From Acidobacteriota bacterium (lineage in GTDB: Bacteria; Acidobacteriota; Vicinamibacteria; Vicinamibacterales; UBA8438): DNA of 64,000 nt. A program made the translations under genes and the position numbers. The notes under the pieces were generated by a model. The model saw only the letters and a list, made by a program, of their open reading frames with translations, ran no database searches and had not been told where the DNA came from. Numbering within the stretch: the first letter of the stretch is position 1; every line of letters begins with the position of its first letter. The stretch is from NCBI GenBank assembly GCA_009838525.1, contig VXRJ01000018.1, forward strand, positions 124,001 to 188,000. Reading direction: 5' to 3'. Below are positions 56,730 to 64,000 of the stretch, piece after piece.

Positions 56730-57830
56730 ATGTCCAGAGCCGTGCGGCGCCAGATCGGGCAGTTGATCGTCGCCGGCTTCGACGGTCGGACCATTCCTGT
56801 GGAGCTGGCCGCCCTCGCTCGCGAGTTCGACCTGGGAGGCGTCATTTTCTTCGCGCGGAACATCGACGCGCCGCTGCAGGTGGCGGAGCTCGCGTACGCA
56901 GCAAAGCAGTTGGCGCGGGAGATGCCGCCCTGGGTGAGCGTCGATCAGGAGGGGGGACGGGTGCAGCGGCTGCGCGCGCCGTGCACCGAATGGCCGCCCG
57001 CCGCGACGCTCGGCCGATGCGGCGACCCGGAGCTGGCGGAGGATTTTGCCCGCGCCCTGGCTCGAGAACTGCGGGCGCTCGGGATTACGCTCGACTATAC
57101 GCCGGTGCTCGATGTCGCCACGAACCCGTCGAATCCGGTGATTGGCGACCGGGCGATGTCGTCCGACGCTGCACGGGCCGGTAAGCTCGGGGCAATCGTG
57201 CTGAGGACGTTACAGGAGGAAGGAATCGCCGCCTGCGGCAAGCACTTTCCGGGGCATGGCGACACTTCGGTCGATTCGCACGAGGATCTGCCGGTAGTGG
57301 AGCAGGAGCGGCCAAGACTCGACGAGGTGGAGCTGCCGCCGTTTCGCGCGGCGATCGACGCGGAGGTTGCGATGCTCATGACGGCGCACGTGCGGTACCC
57401 CGCGATCGACGAGGAACAGCCCGCCACGTTGTCGAAGGCCATAGTGACTGATCTGCTGCGAGCGGAGCTCGGCTTTGAAGGACTCGTCGCTACCGACGAC
57501 ATGGAGATGGGTGCGATTGCCAGGCACCGCGACGTCGCGGAGGCGAGCGTGGAGGCGCTGCGGGCCGGTTGCGACTTGTTGCTGCTGTGCGGCGCCGACG
57601 TCGCGACCCAGGTTGCGGTCATCGAGCGGTTGATCCATGCGGTGGAGAATGAAGAGTTGTCCGTGCGCCAGGTGGAACGGGCGCTCGGACGTCAGCGCCG
57701 TGCGAAGGAGCGCTTCCTGGCGGCGGACGCGGACTGGCGGCCGCCGGCGGCGCGCCAGTTGAACGCGTTGTTGGGTTGCGACGCGCACCAGGCGGTTGCG
57801 GAGCGGATGCGGGAGTTTGCCGACGAGTGA
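56730..57830 (+). CDS. nagZ: Beta-N-acetylhexosaminidase NagZ
   Basis: A 366-residue GH3 glycosidase that cuts GlcNAc from anhydro-muropeptides in the cytoplasm during cell-wall recycling. Family signatures are VSVDQEGGRVQRLR, DYTPVLDVATNPSNPVIGDR, the His-Asp catalytic loop KHFPGHGDTSVDSHEDLP and the nucleophile segment LVATDDMEMGAIA. The ATG at 56730 is used because the earlier in-frame ATG (56682) sits inside the TATAAT box. It is first in a seven-gene peptidoglycan run. Confidence 0.93.
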   Translation: MSRAVRRQIGQLIVAGFDGRTIPVELAALAREFDLGGVIFFARNIDAPLQVAELAYAAKQLAREMPPWVSVDQEGGRVQRLRAPCTEWPPAATLGRCGDPELAEDFARALARELRALGITLDYTPVLDVATNPSNPVIGDRAMSSDAARAGKLGAIVLRTLQEEGIAACGKHFPGHGDTSVDSHEDLPVVEQERPRLDEVELPPFRAAIDAEVAMLMTAHVRYPAIDEEQPATLSKAIVTDLLRAELGFEGLVATDDMEMGAIARHRDVAEASVEALRAGCDLLLLCGADVATQVAVIERLIHAVENEELSVRQVERALGRQRRAKERFLAADADWRPPAARQLNALLGCDAHQAVAERMREFADE

Positions 57831-57850
57831 GTCGCGTGGAAGGTACGGGC

Positions 57851-58777
57851 ATGACGAAGCCGCGCGCCCTCCGCCCGGGCGATCGGATCGGGATAATCGC
57901 GCCGGCCAGCCCGTTCGATCGGCAGACATTCGACCGGGGTGTCGCCGAACTGCGGACTCTGGGATTCGAGCCGGTCTTTGAAGAGTCGATCTTCGAGCGG
58001 CGCGCCTATGTGGCCGGATCGGCCGAGACGCGCGGCCGCCGGTTCCAGGCGGCATGGCGGGATCCGTCGACCGCCGGGGTGATGGCGGTGCGGGGCGGTT
58101 TCGGCAGCGCCCATCTGTTGCCGCTGCTCGATCCGGCGGAGCTGGGCCGAAGCCCCAAGGCCCTGATCGGCTGCAGCGACCTGACCGCGCTCCACACTTT
58201 CCTGACACAGCAGTGTGGCCTCGTTACCCTCCACGGTCCGATGGTGGTAACGCTGGCGCGCGGCGAGGCGGGTTATGACCGCGAGTCGTTGCTGGCGCAC
58301 CTCACGGGCCGGCGTCCGCCGCACTCCGTCGTGGCCGGGGAACTCGCGGCAACCCGCGCCGGCCGGGCGCGCGGGCCGCTGCTCGGGGGCACGCTGTCGC
58401 TGCTTGCCGCGTCCCTGGGAACGCGATATGCGTTCGATCCGCCGGACGGTCATATCCTGCTGCTCGACGACATCGGCGAACGGCCGTACCGGCTAGACCG
58501 GCTGCTGACCCAGCTCCGCCAGGCGGGGATCCTGGCCCGCGCCGGCGGCGTGGTCTGCGCCTGCTTCCCGGACTGCGACGAACCGGACGGGTCGCTCACG
58601 GCGCACGACGCGCTCGACGAACTGCTGGCGGACATCCGCGGTCCGGTCGTACGGGGCCTTCCGACCGGCCACACGGCCGGGGCGCCGATGCTGACGGTCC
58701 CGCTCGGTGTCGAGGTGACGGTGGAGGCGGAAGGTGCAACCGGACGCCTGACGGTGGAGGAAGAGGCGGTCGCATGA
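57851..58777 (+). CDS. S66 family peptidase (LD-carboxypeptidase/MccF-like)
   Basis: A 308-residue serine peptidase of family S66. It has the N-terminal RPGDRIGIIAPASPFD, the nucleophile serine in LIGCSDLTALHTF, the glutamate in LLLDDIGERPYRLDRLL and the histidine in GLPTGHTAGAPMLTVPLG, so the Ser-Glu-His triad is complete. Between nagZ and mpl its expected job is removal of the terminal D-Ala from murein tetrapeptides. GGAAGGT precedes the ATG at 57851. It overlaps mpl by 4 nt. Confidence 0.9.
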   Translation: MTKPRALRPGDRIGIIAPASPFDRQTFDRGVAELRTLGFEPVFEESIFERRAYVAGSAETRGRRFQAAWRDPSTAGVMAVRGGFGSAHLLPLLDPAELGRSPKALIGCSDLTALHTFLTQQCGLVTLHGPMVVTLARGEAGYDRESLLAHLTGRRPPHSVVAGELAATRAGRARGPLLGGTLSLLAASLGTRYAFDPPDGHILLLDDIGERPYRLDRLLTQLRQAGILARAGGVVCACFPDCDEPDGSLTAHDALDELLADIRGPVVRGLPTGHTAGAPMLTVPLGVEVTVEAEGATGRLTVEEEAVA

Positions 58778-60195
58778 GTCGCGTCCACCTGATTGGCGTC
58801 TGCGGGACGGCGATGGCGACGCTGGCCGCCATGCTGAAACAGCAGGGATGGATCGTGACGGGATCGGATGTGCAGGCGTATCCCCCGATGGGTCAGTTCC
58901 TTGCGTCGCAGGGCATCGCCCCGCTGATTGGCTACGACGCGGCGCACGTCCCGGCAGATGTCGATCTGGCCGTGATCGGCAACGCGGTATCGCGTGGCAA
59001 TCCCGAAGTGGAAGCGGTCCTCGATCGGCGGATTCGGTACGCCTCACTGGCCGAGACCATCCGCGAGCACTTCCTCTGGGGGCGCCGCACGGTGGTCATC
59101 GCGGGAACGCACGGAAAGACGACCACCACGTCGATGACCGCGTGGGCGCTCGTCGAAGCCGGAGCCGACCCCGGCTTCCTGGTGGGCGGCGTGCCACGCA
59201 ACTTCGACGCCGGCTACCGTCTGGGGGCCGGAGACCTGTTTGTAATCGAGGGGGACGAGTACGACAGCGCGTATTTCGACAAGACCGCCAAGTTCCTGAA
59301 GTACCTGCCGTTCGTGGCGGTGGTGGGCAGCCTCGAGTTCGACCATGCAGACATTTACGATGACATTGATGCCCTGACCCTCGCCTTCCGTCGGTTCGTG
59401 GGCCTGGTTCCCCACCGGGGGCGGCTGTTGCTGGGCGCGGACGATCCCGGTGCCCGCGCGCTGGCGGACGCCGCCCATTGCCCGGTCGAGACATTCGGTT
59501 TCGCGGACGACGCGGACTGGCGGGCGGCCGACGTCGACTACGGCCCGGACAGGACCGCGTTCGACGTGCGCCGTGCCGGTGCGACGATCGCGCGCGTCGA
59601 CTTGCCGCTGCTCGGCGCCTTCAACGTTCGCAACGCCCTGGCTGCGATCGCGGCCGGCGCGGCGGCCGGGGTGGCGCCGGACAGACTGGCGGCTGCCCTC
59701 CGGACGTTTCGTGGCGTCCGCCGCCGGCTGGAGCTGAGCGGCGTCGGGCGGGGCGTGTCGCTCTACGACGACTTTGCGCACCATCCAACAGCAGTCCGCG
59801 AAACGGTCGCGGCGCTGCGTGCCGCCTCGCCCACGGGACGGATCTGGGTACTGTTCGAGCCGCGTTCCGCCACCTCGTGCCGCCGCTTCTTCCAGTCGGA
59901 CTACGCGGCGGGGCTGGCCGGGGCCGACGAGGTCGTGGTCGCCCCGGTTTACCGCACCGCCATTCCGGCGGAACAACGTCTCGACGGAGCCCGCCTCGCG
60001 GCGGACCTGACGGCGTCGGGCACTCGTGCGCGCTACGTGGATTCGACGGACGCGATCGCGGCGGTGGTTGAGGCCGAGACGCGCGCGGGGGATGTTGTGG
60101 TCCTGATGTCGAATGGTGATTTTGGCGGTCTGCGCGGGCAGTTGCGGGAACGTCTTGGCATCGTTGGCAGCGTGGCGGGGGAGACGTCCGCGTGA
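58774..60195 (+). CDS. mpl: UDP-MurNAc:murein tripeptide ligase Mpl
   Basis: A 473-residue Mur-ligase family enzyme that attaches recycled L-Ala-gamma-D-Glu-meso-DAP directly to UDP-MurNAc. It starts MSRVHLIGVCGTAMATLAAM, with the ATP-binding AGTHGKTTTTSMTAWAL. The Mpl-typical EGDEYDSAYFDKTAKFLKYL and VGSLEFDHADIYDD distinguish it from MurC. The C-terminal domain has SLYDDFAHHPTAVRETVAAL and LFEPRSATSCRRFFQ. It sits between the S66 peptidase and pxpB with 4-nt overlaps on both sides. Confidence 0.94.
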   Translation: MSRVHLIGVCGTAMATLAAMLKQQGWIVTGSDVQAYPPMGQFLASQGIAPLIGYDAAHVPADVDLAVIGNAVSRGNPEVEAVLDRRIRYASLAETIREHFLWGRRTVVIAGTHGKTTTTSMTAWALVEAGADPGFLVGGVPRNFDAGYRLGAGDLFVIEGDEYDSAYFDKTAKFLKYLPFVAVVGSLEFDHADIYDDIDALTLAFRRFVGLVPHRGRLLLGADDPGARALADAAHCPVETFGFADDADWRAADVDYGPDRTAFDVRRAGATIARVDLPLLGAFNVRNALAAIAAGAAAGVAPDRLAAALRTFRGVRRRLELSGVGRGVSLYDDFAHHPTAVRETVAALRAASPTGRIWVLFEPRSATSCRRFFQSDYAAGLAGADEVVVAPVYRTAIPAEQRLDGARLAADLTASGTRARYVDSTDAIAAVVEAETRAGDVVVLMSNGDFGGLRGQLRERLGIVGSVAGETSA

Positions 60196-60959
60196 CACTC
60201 GCTGGGGGAGCCGACTGGACCCTGACGCCCGATGGCGATGCGGCGCTTCTGGTCCGCTTCGAGCAGCGGATCGATCCGGCCATCAGTGCGCGTGCGATCG
60301 CATTGGCGTCGGCACTGCGGCAGCGAGGGTTGGAAGGCGTGCGCGATGTCGTGGAGGCGTACGCGGCGGTCACCGTGCATGTCGATCCGACCCGCGCCGA
60401 TATAGCGGCGGTGACAGAGGCGGTGGCGCGTCTTGCCGGGAAGGCGTCGGCGGATGACCCCTCTGGCGGCGCCTCCCGCGAACATCGCCTGCCGGTCTGC
60501 TACGGCGGGACGCACGGCCCCGATCTGGCCGAGGTTGCGCGGTTCGGGGGTTGTGCGGAGGACGAGGTGGTCGCGCGGCATCACGGCGCCGCGTACCGTG
60601 TCTATATGCTTGGCTTCCAGCCCGGCTTCGCCTATCTGGGCTCGGTCGATTCGAGCATCGCCGCGCCGCGCCGCGCCGCGCCCCGGGTCCGGGTGCCGGC
60701 GCGTTCCGTCGGCATCGCCGGCCAGCAAACCGGCGTCTATCCGGCTGCATCGCCGGGCGGCTGGCAACTCATCGGCCGGACGCCCATACGACTCTTCGAT
60801 CTCGACCGGGAGGATCCCTTTCTGCTGCACGCCGGCGACACCGTCCGTTTCGACCCGATCGATGGGGCAACCTACGACCGTCTACTGGAACGGGACCAGG
60901 GGGCCGCCGCGCTGCGCGCGGAGCAGGCGGCCGACGCCGCGCGCGAGATGGTTCGATGA
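60192..60959 (+). CDS. pxpB: 5-oxoprolinase subunit PxpB (KipI family)
   Basis: A 255-residue PxpB/KipI protein. With PxpA and PxpC it hydrolyses 5-oxoproline (pyroglutamate) to glutamate at the cost of ATP. Signatures are GDAALLVRFEQRIDPAI, LPVCYGGTHGPDLAEVARFG, YMLGFQPGFAYLGSVD and SVGIAGQQTGVYPAASPGGW. The GTG start overlaps mpl by 4 nt, which is an unusual neighbour for this gene. Homologues also occur as kinase-inhibitor-like KipI, so the activity is inferred from pairing with PxpC. Confidence 0.92.
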   Translation: MTLAGGADWTLTPDGDAALLVRFEQRIDPAISARAIALASALRQRGLEGVRDVVEAYAAVTVHVDPTRADIAAVTEAVARLAGKASADDPSGGASREHRLPVCYGGTHGPDLAEVARFGGCAEDEVVARHHGAAYRVYMLGFQPGFAYLGSVDSSIAAPRRAAPRVRVPARSVGIAGQQTGVYPAASPGGWQLIGRTPIRLFDLDREDPFLLHAGDTVRFDPIDGATYDRLLERDQGAAALRAEQAADAAREMVR

Positions 60960-61924
60960 TCGCGAGCGTGACCGCCAAGGGCGGCATCGTCGTCGAGGAA
61001 CCGGGGATGCTCACGACCGTGCAGGATCTCGGCCGGTGGGGCTGGCAGCACGACGGAGTCAGCGTTTCGGGCGCGATGGATCCCCGGTCTCACCGCCGGG
61101 CCAATCGCCTGGTGGGCAACGGCGACGAGGCAGCCACCCTGGAGGTGACGCTCACCGGACCGATGCTTCGCTTCGAGCAAGCCTGCCGTATCGCGGTCAG
61201 CGGCGCCGAATTCGAGCTGTTTCTCGACGACTACCGGGTTTCGTGCGACACCGTGCTTCGGGCCGAACCTGGGCAGGTTCTCCGCTTCGGCCGCAGGACG
61301 GACGGCGCGCGCGCCTACTTGGCCGTCGCCGCCGGCGTCGATGTCCCGACGGTCCTTGGCAGCCGCTCGACCCATCTCGGTAGCGGGATGGGCGGCCTCG
61401 AAGGGCGGGCGCTCCGCCGGGGCGACCGTCTTCGGATCGGGCCGGCCGCGGACCCGACGCCGGAGGCAGGGATGCTTGCCGCTCACGCTCCGCGACCAAC
61501 GGTCGGCGGAGGTTCGCAGGTGCGCATATTGCCCGGTCCCCATTGCGATCTCTTTCGGAGCGCCGATCCACTGGCCATGCTTGCCGCGGCCCGATACCGG
61601 ATTCGGCCCGAGTCGGATCGGATGGGGTATCGTCTTGAGGGTGCGGCGATCGCCGGTTGCGACATCGGCGGCCTGTCGCATGGGTTTCTGTCGCACGCGG
61701 TGCCAGCCGGGTCGGTGCAGGCGCCTCCGGACGGCGGCGTCATAGTAGCCATGGCTGATCGCCACACGGCCGGAGGCTATCCTCGCATCGCTATGGTCAT
61801 CACCGCCGATCTTCCTAGATTGGGCCAACTGGCCCCTGGCGACTGGATCGAGTTCGTCCCGTGCGAGATGCAGGAGGCGCGCGCCCGGCTGGCGTCGGCG
61901 GAACAGGAGTGGAGTTGCGGATGA
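60956..61924 (+). CDS. pxpC: 5-oxoprolinase subunit PxpC (KipA/biotin-dependent carboxyltransferase-like)
   Basis: A 322-residue cyclophilin-like-domain protein of the PxpC/AHS2 family. It begins near EPGMLTTVQDLGRWGWQHDG and continues with SGAMDPRSHRRANRLVGN, AATLEVTLTGPMLRF, VAAGVDVPTVLGSRSTHLGS and SHGFLSHAVPAGSVQAPPDG. The final part has TAGGYPRIAMVITADLPRLG. The PxpA subunit gene (LamB/YcsF) is not visible in the window. It overlaps pxpB and murB by 4 nt each. Confidence 0.92.
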   Translation: MIASVTAKGGIVVEEPGMLTTVQDLGRWGWQHDGVSVSGAMDPRSHRRANRLVGNGDEAATLEVTLTGPMLRFEQACRIAVSGAEFELFLDDYRVSCDTVLRAEPGQVLRFGRRTDGARAYLAVAAGVDVPTVLGSRSTHLGSGMGGLEGRALRRGDRLRIGPAADPTPEAGMLAAHAPRPTVGGGSQVRILPGPHCDLFRSADPLAMLAAARYRIRPESDRMGYRLEGAAIAGCDIGGLSHGFLSHAVPAGSVQAPPDGGVIVAMADRHTAGGYPRIAMVITADLPRLGQLAPGDWIEFVPCEMQEARARLASAEQEWSCG

Positions 61925-62937
61925 CGGCGTCGCCGCCGACCGGTCTGGCGACATCGCCGCGCGCCGCAGAGGTGCAGGCGGCGCTGGCTGCCATCGTCGG
62001 TCACGACTGCGTTCATCGCGACATGCCTCTGGCCCGTCACACCACCTTCAGGATCGGCGGGAAGGCCGACTGGTTAGTGGATGCCTGGAGGGAAGAGGAC
62101 CTGGTTGACGTGCTGGCGGTGGTACGGCGGTTCGCGCTGCCGCTCACGATGCTGGGCGGCGGCTCGAACGTGCTGGTGGCGGACGACGGGGTACGCGGCG
62201 TCGTGGTCCGCACTCGTCACGCCGCGGTTTCCGAAGTGACACCCGGGGTAATTCGCGCCTCGGCCGGAGTCTCTGTCAACCGGCTGGTTCGCTGGACGAT
62301 TCACCGTGGTCTGTCCGGCCTGGAAGCGTGGGCCGGCACTCCCGGAACGGTCGGTGGCGCCATTCACGGGAACGCGCACTTCCGGGGTCAGCCGATTGGT
62401 GGCCTTGTAACGGACGTTGGGCTCATTCCCCGGAGCGGCGTCGATCAGCCTGGTGATGTTGCCAGGACGCCGGGCGCCGCGATGGAGTTCAGCTACGACC
62501 GGAGCCGCGTGCAAAGGACCGGCGAGCTGGTCGCGTGGGCCGAGTTCGCCGTGTCGCCGGCCCCGCCGGATCGCCTGCGTGCGATAGCGCGCGAGTCGCT
62601 TCGCTTCCGGAAGCGTACGCAGCCGCTGGCCCAGCCGAGCGCAGGTTGCATCTTCCAGAACCCCGACGTGGTGGCCGAAGGGCTCGAGGCGGGCCAGACG
62701 CCGTATGCCGGGGCCCTTATCGACGGGGCAGGTCTGAAGGGTTGCGCGGTCGGCGGCGCGCGCGTATCGGAAACTCATGCAAACTTCATCGTCACCGAGC
62801 CGGGTGCGATGGCCGTCGATGTTCGCGGGCTGATCCACCGGGTGCAGCGCGCGGTGCGGGAGCGCTACGGCGTTACCCTGCGGCCGGAAGTGGTCTTTCT
62901 GGGCGAGTTCGAAGCGGACTGGAGGGAAACGGCGTGA
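61921..62937 (+). CDS. murB: UDP-N-acetylenolpyruvoylglucosamine reductase
   Basis: A 338-residue FAD enzyme that reduces enolpyruvyl-UDP-GlcNAc to UDP-MurNAc. It has the FAD-binding HTTFRIGGKADWLVDA, LGGGSNVLVADDGVRGVVV and GLSGLEAWAGTPGTVGGAIH. The C-terminal QPSAGCIFQNPD with the serine/cysteine region and GARVSETHANFIV follow. The layout (no extra Tyr-loop domain seen) resembles type II MurB. The ATG at 61921 overlaps pxpC and the stop overlaps murA. Confidence 0.94.
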   Translation: MTASPPTGLATSPRAAEVQAALAAIVGHDCVHRDMPLARHTTFRIGGKADWLVDAWREEDLVDVLAVVRRFALPLTMLGGGSNVLVADDGVRGVVVRTRHAAVSEVTPGVIRASAGVSVNRLVRWTIHRGLSGLEAWAGTPGTVGGAIHGNAHFRGQPIGGLVTDVGLIPRSGVDQPGDVARTPGAAMEFSYDRSRVQRTGELVAWAEFAVSPAPPDRLRAIARESLRFRKRTQPLAQPSAGCIFQNPDVVAEGLEAGQTPYAGALIDGAGLKGCAVGGARVSETHANFIVTEPGAMAVDVRGLIHRVQRAVRERYGVTLRPEVVFLGEFEADWRETA

Positions 62938-64000
62938 ACGGGCACGCAGCGGTGGATCTGCTGGAGCAGACCGTTTCGACGCTTGTTGTCGAGGGTGGAC
63001 AACGGCTCTCGGGATCGATCGAAGTCGAGGGGAACAAGAACGCCGCGCTCCCGCTGCTTGCGGCCTGCCTGCTGACCGACCAGCCGTGCGTCCTGGCGAA
63101 CATGCCGCGCATCAAGGATGTCGCGGTGATGGGCGAACTGCTCCGCGGGCTGGGCGCCGACGTACAGGGAGGTGGCACGACCGAGGTACGGGTCGGTTGC
63201 CGATCAGTCATCAGCGACCAGCCCGATCCTCAATTGGTGGGTCGCCTGCGCGGATCGGTCCTGCTGGTCGGTCCGCTCCTTGCGCGAAGGGGACGCGCGC
63301 GCCTGGCGCCCCCCGGCGGGGATTTCCCGGGCCGCCGTACCCTGGCCGTTCACCTGCAGGCACTGCGCGCAATGGGCGTGCGGGACGTGGAAGGAGAGGG
63401 GCATACGTTCGAGGCGCCGCATGGCCTCCGTCCCGCATCCGTTTACCTGGAGGAAGCTTCTGTTACCGGTACGGAGACGGCAATCCTCGCTGCTGCGGCG
63501 GCGCGCGGTGAATCGGAGATCCGTCACGCCGCCTGCGAGCCGCACGTAGTGGAGCTTTGCGCCTTTCTCGAGGCGATGGGCGCGCAGATCGTGGGGGCCG
63601 GCACGCCGACTATTCGGATCACCGGTCCCGCCGCTCTCGGCGGCGCCTCGCACCGTTTGCGTGGCGACTACATCGAGGCGGGAAGCTGGGCGGTCATTGC
63701 GGCGATCACCCGCGGCGAGATTGAAGTGCGTGGCGCGGAAGCAACGGACCTCGAACCGATAACGTCGGTTCTGCAACGGATGGGAGTCGATTGCGCCGTC
63801 ACGCCGCTCGTGGATGCGAGCGGCGCGGGCGACATCCTGCGGGTCCATCCCTCTCGGCCGCGGGCCATCCGTCAGGTAACCACCGCTCCCTGGCCCGGGT
63901 TCCCGAGCGACATGGTGAGCCTGGTGAGCGTTCTGGCGACGCAGGCGGTTGGCCGGACGCTGATTCACGACTGGATGTACGAGTTGCGGCTTTTCGCTCT
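62934..64000 (+). CDS. murA: UDP-GlcNAc 1-carboxyvinyltransferase MurA (3' end beyond window), Asp at catalytic Cys position
   Basis: The first ~355 residues of MurA, which transfers enolpyruvate from PEP to UDP-GlcNAc as the first committed step of peptidoglycan synthesis. It has the EPSP-synthase-like fold start LSGSIEVEGNKNAALPLLAA, LLTDQPCVLANMPRIKDV, and VTGTETAILAAAAARGE. In the flexible catalytic loop, where most bacteria have PGGCAIGARP, this protein reads PGGDFPGRRTLAVHL, so residue 130 is Asp instead of Cys. Homologues with Asp there are naturally fosfomycin-insensitive. The GTG start overlaps murB by 4 nt. The C-terminus is outside the window. Confidence 0.92.
   Translation, partial: MNGHAAVDLLEQTVSTLVVEGGQRLSGSIEVEGNKNAALPLLAACLLTDQPCVLANMPRIKDVAVMGELLRGLGADVQGGGTTEVRVGCRSVISDQPDPQLVGRLRGSVLLVGPLLARRGRARLAPPGGDFPGRRTLAVHLQALRAMGVRDVEGEGHTFEAPHGLRPASVYLEEASVTGTETAILAAAAARGESEIRHAACEPHVVELCAFLEAMGAQIVGAGTPTIRITGPAALGGASHRLRGDYIEAGSWAVIAAITRGEIEVRGAEATDLEPITSVLQRMGVDCAVTPLVDASGAGDILRVHPSRPRAIRQVTTAPWPGFPSDMVSLVSVLATQAVGRTLIHDWMYELRLFA

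Overview
The window is a dense, almost entirely housekeeping stretch of a high-GC, diderm bacterial chromosome. It has BamA, an OmpH/Skp-like chaperone, LolCD-type proteins, a TonB and an MsbA-like exporter, so an outer membrane is implied. The mix of a planctomycete-type cytochrome/DUF1553 + DUF1501 gene pair, MeaB/methylmalonyl-CoA epimerase, Mpl, ClpC next to bamA, and groESL behind a CIRCE-like element fits an Acidobacteriota genome, perhaps class Vicinamibacteria. That placement is inferred from gene content and GC only; there is no rRNA to confirm it. I see no prophage, integrase, transposase, CRISPR array or obvious defence island.

Layout: 1-3.9 kb is surface polysaccharide/lipid export (truncated GT4 glycosyltransferase, divergent ugd, MsbA-like ABC exporter). 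3.9-9.9 kb is yicC-gmk-coaBC-udg-priA, mostly overlapping. 9.9-13.2 kb holds a site-2 protease and an HU protein on the minus strand, then der, a MerR regulator and tRNA-Pro(GGG). 13.3-17.9 kb is the DUF1553/DUF1501 pair. 18-29.3 kb is one long plus-strand run: acyl-CoA dehydrogenase, meaB, mce, mtnP, a PfkB kinase, four small membrane proteins, a crotonase, ribH, nusB, lysS and a LolC/LolD pair. 29.3-37.1 kb carries clpC, bamA, ompH, a small unknown protein and tonB. 37.3-40.6 kb is minus strand: groEL, groES, a Fis-type HTH protein and purC. 40.7-50.6 kb has a flippase-like protein, nrdR, ftcD (minus), a zinc-ribbon RDD protein, pgpA, cinA, gpsA, ftsY, ribD, ribE and ribBA. 50.7-55.7 kb is the ffh-rpsP-khpA-rimM-trmD-rplS-rnhB translation cluster plus thiE. 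55.7-64 kb has a GHMP sugar kinase (minus) and a muropeptide recycling/peptidoglycan operon: nagZ, S66 carboxypeptidase, mpl, pxpB, pxpC, murB, murA (truncated by the window end).

The genome is compact. Many adjacent genes overlap by ATGA or GTGA, implying translational coupling, and no gap exceeds about 200 bp, so no long non-coding stretch remains undescribed. Start codons are often GTG, and several operon heads have a -10-like hexamer only 6-12 nt before the start codon, suggesting leaderless or very short-leader mRNAs.

Nothing here is a dramatic new system. The observations I would follow first are: (i) 5-oxoprolinase subunits PxpBC embedded, with 4-nt overlaps, inside a muropeptide recycling/mur operon; (ii) a MurA with Asp in place of the catalytic Cys; (iii) a LysRS with an unexplained ~100-residue N-terminal extension and a shift in codon use; (iv) the short-leader promoter pattern; (v) an apparent hairpin-bridged Shine-Dalgarno in front of ffh; and (vi) a probable CTG start that couples a site-2 protease to the HU gene.
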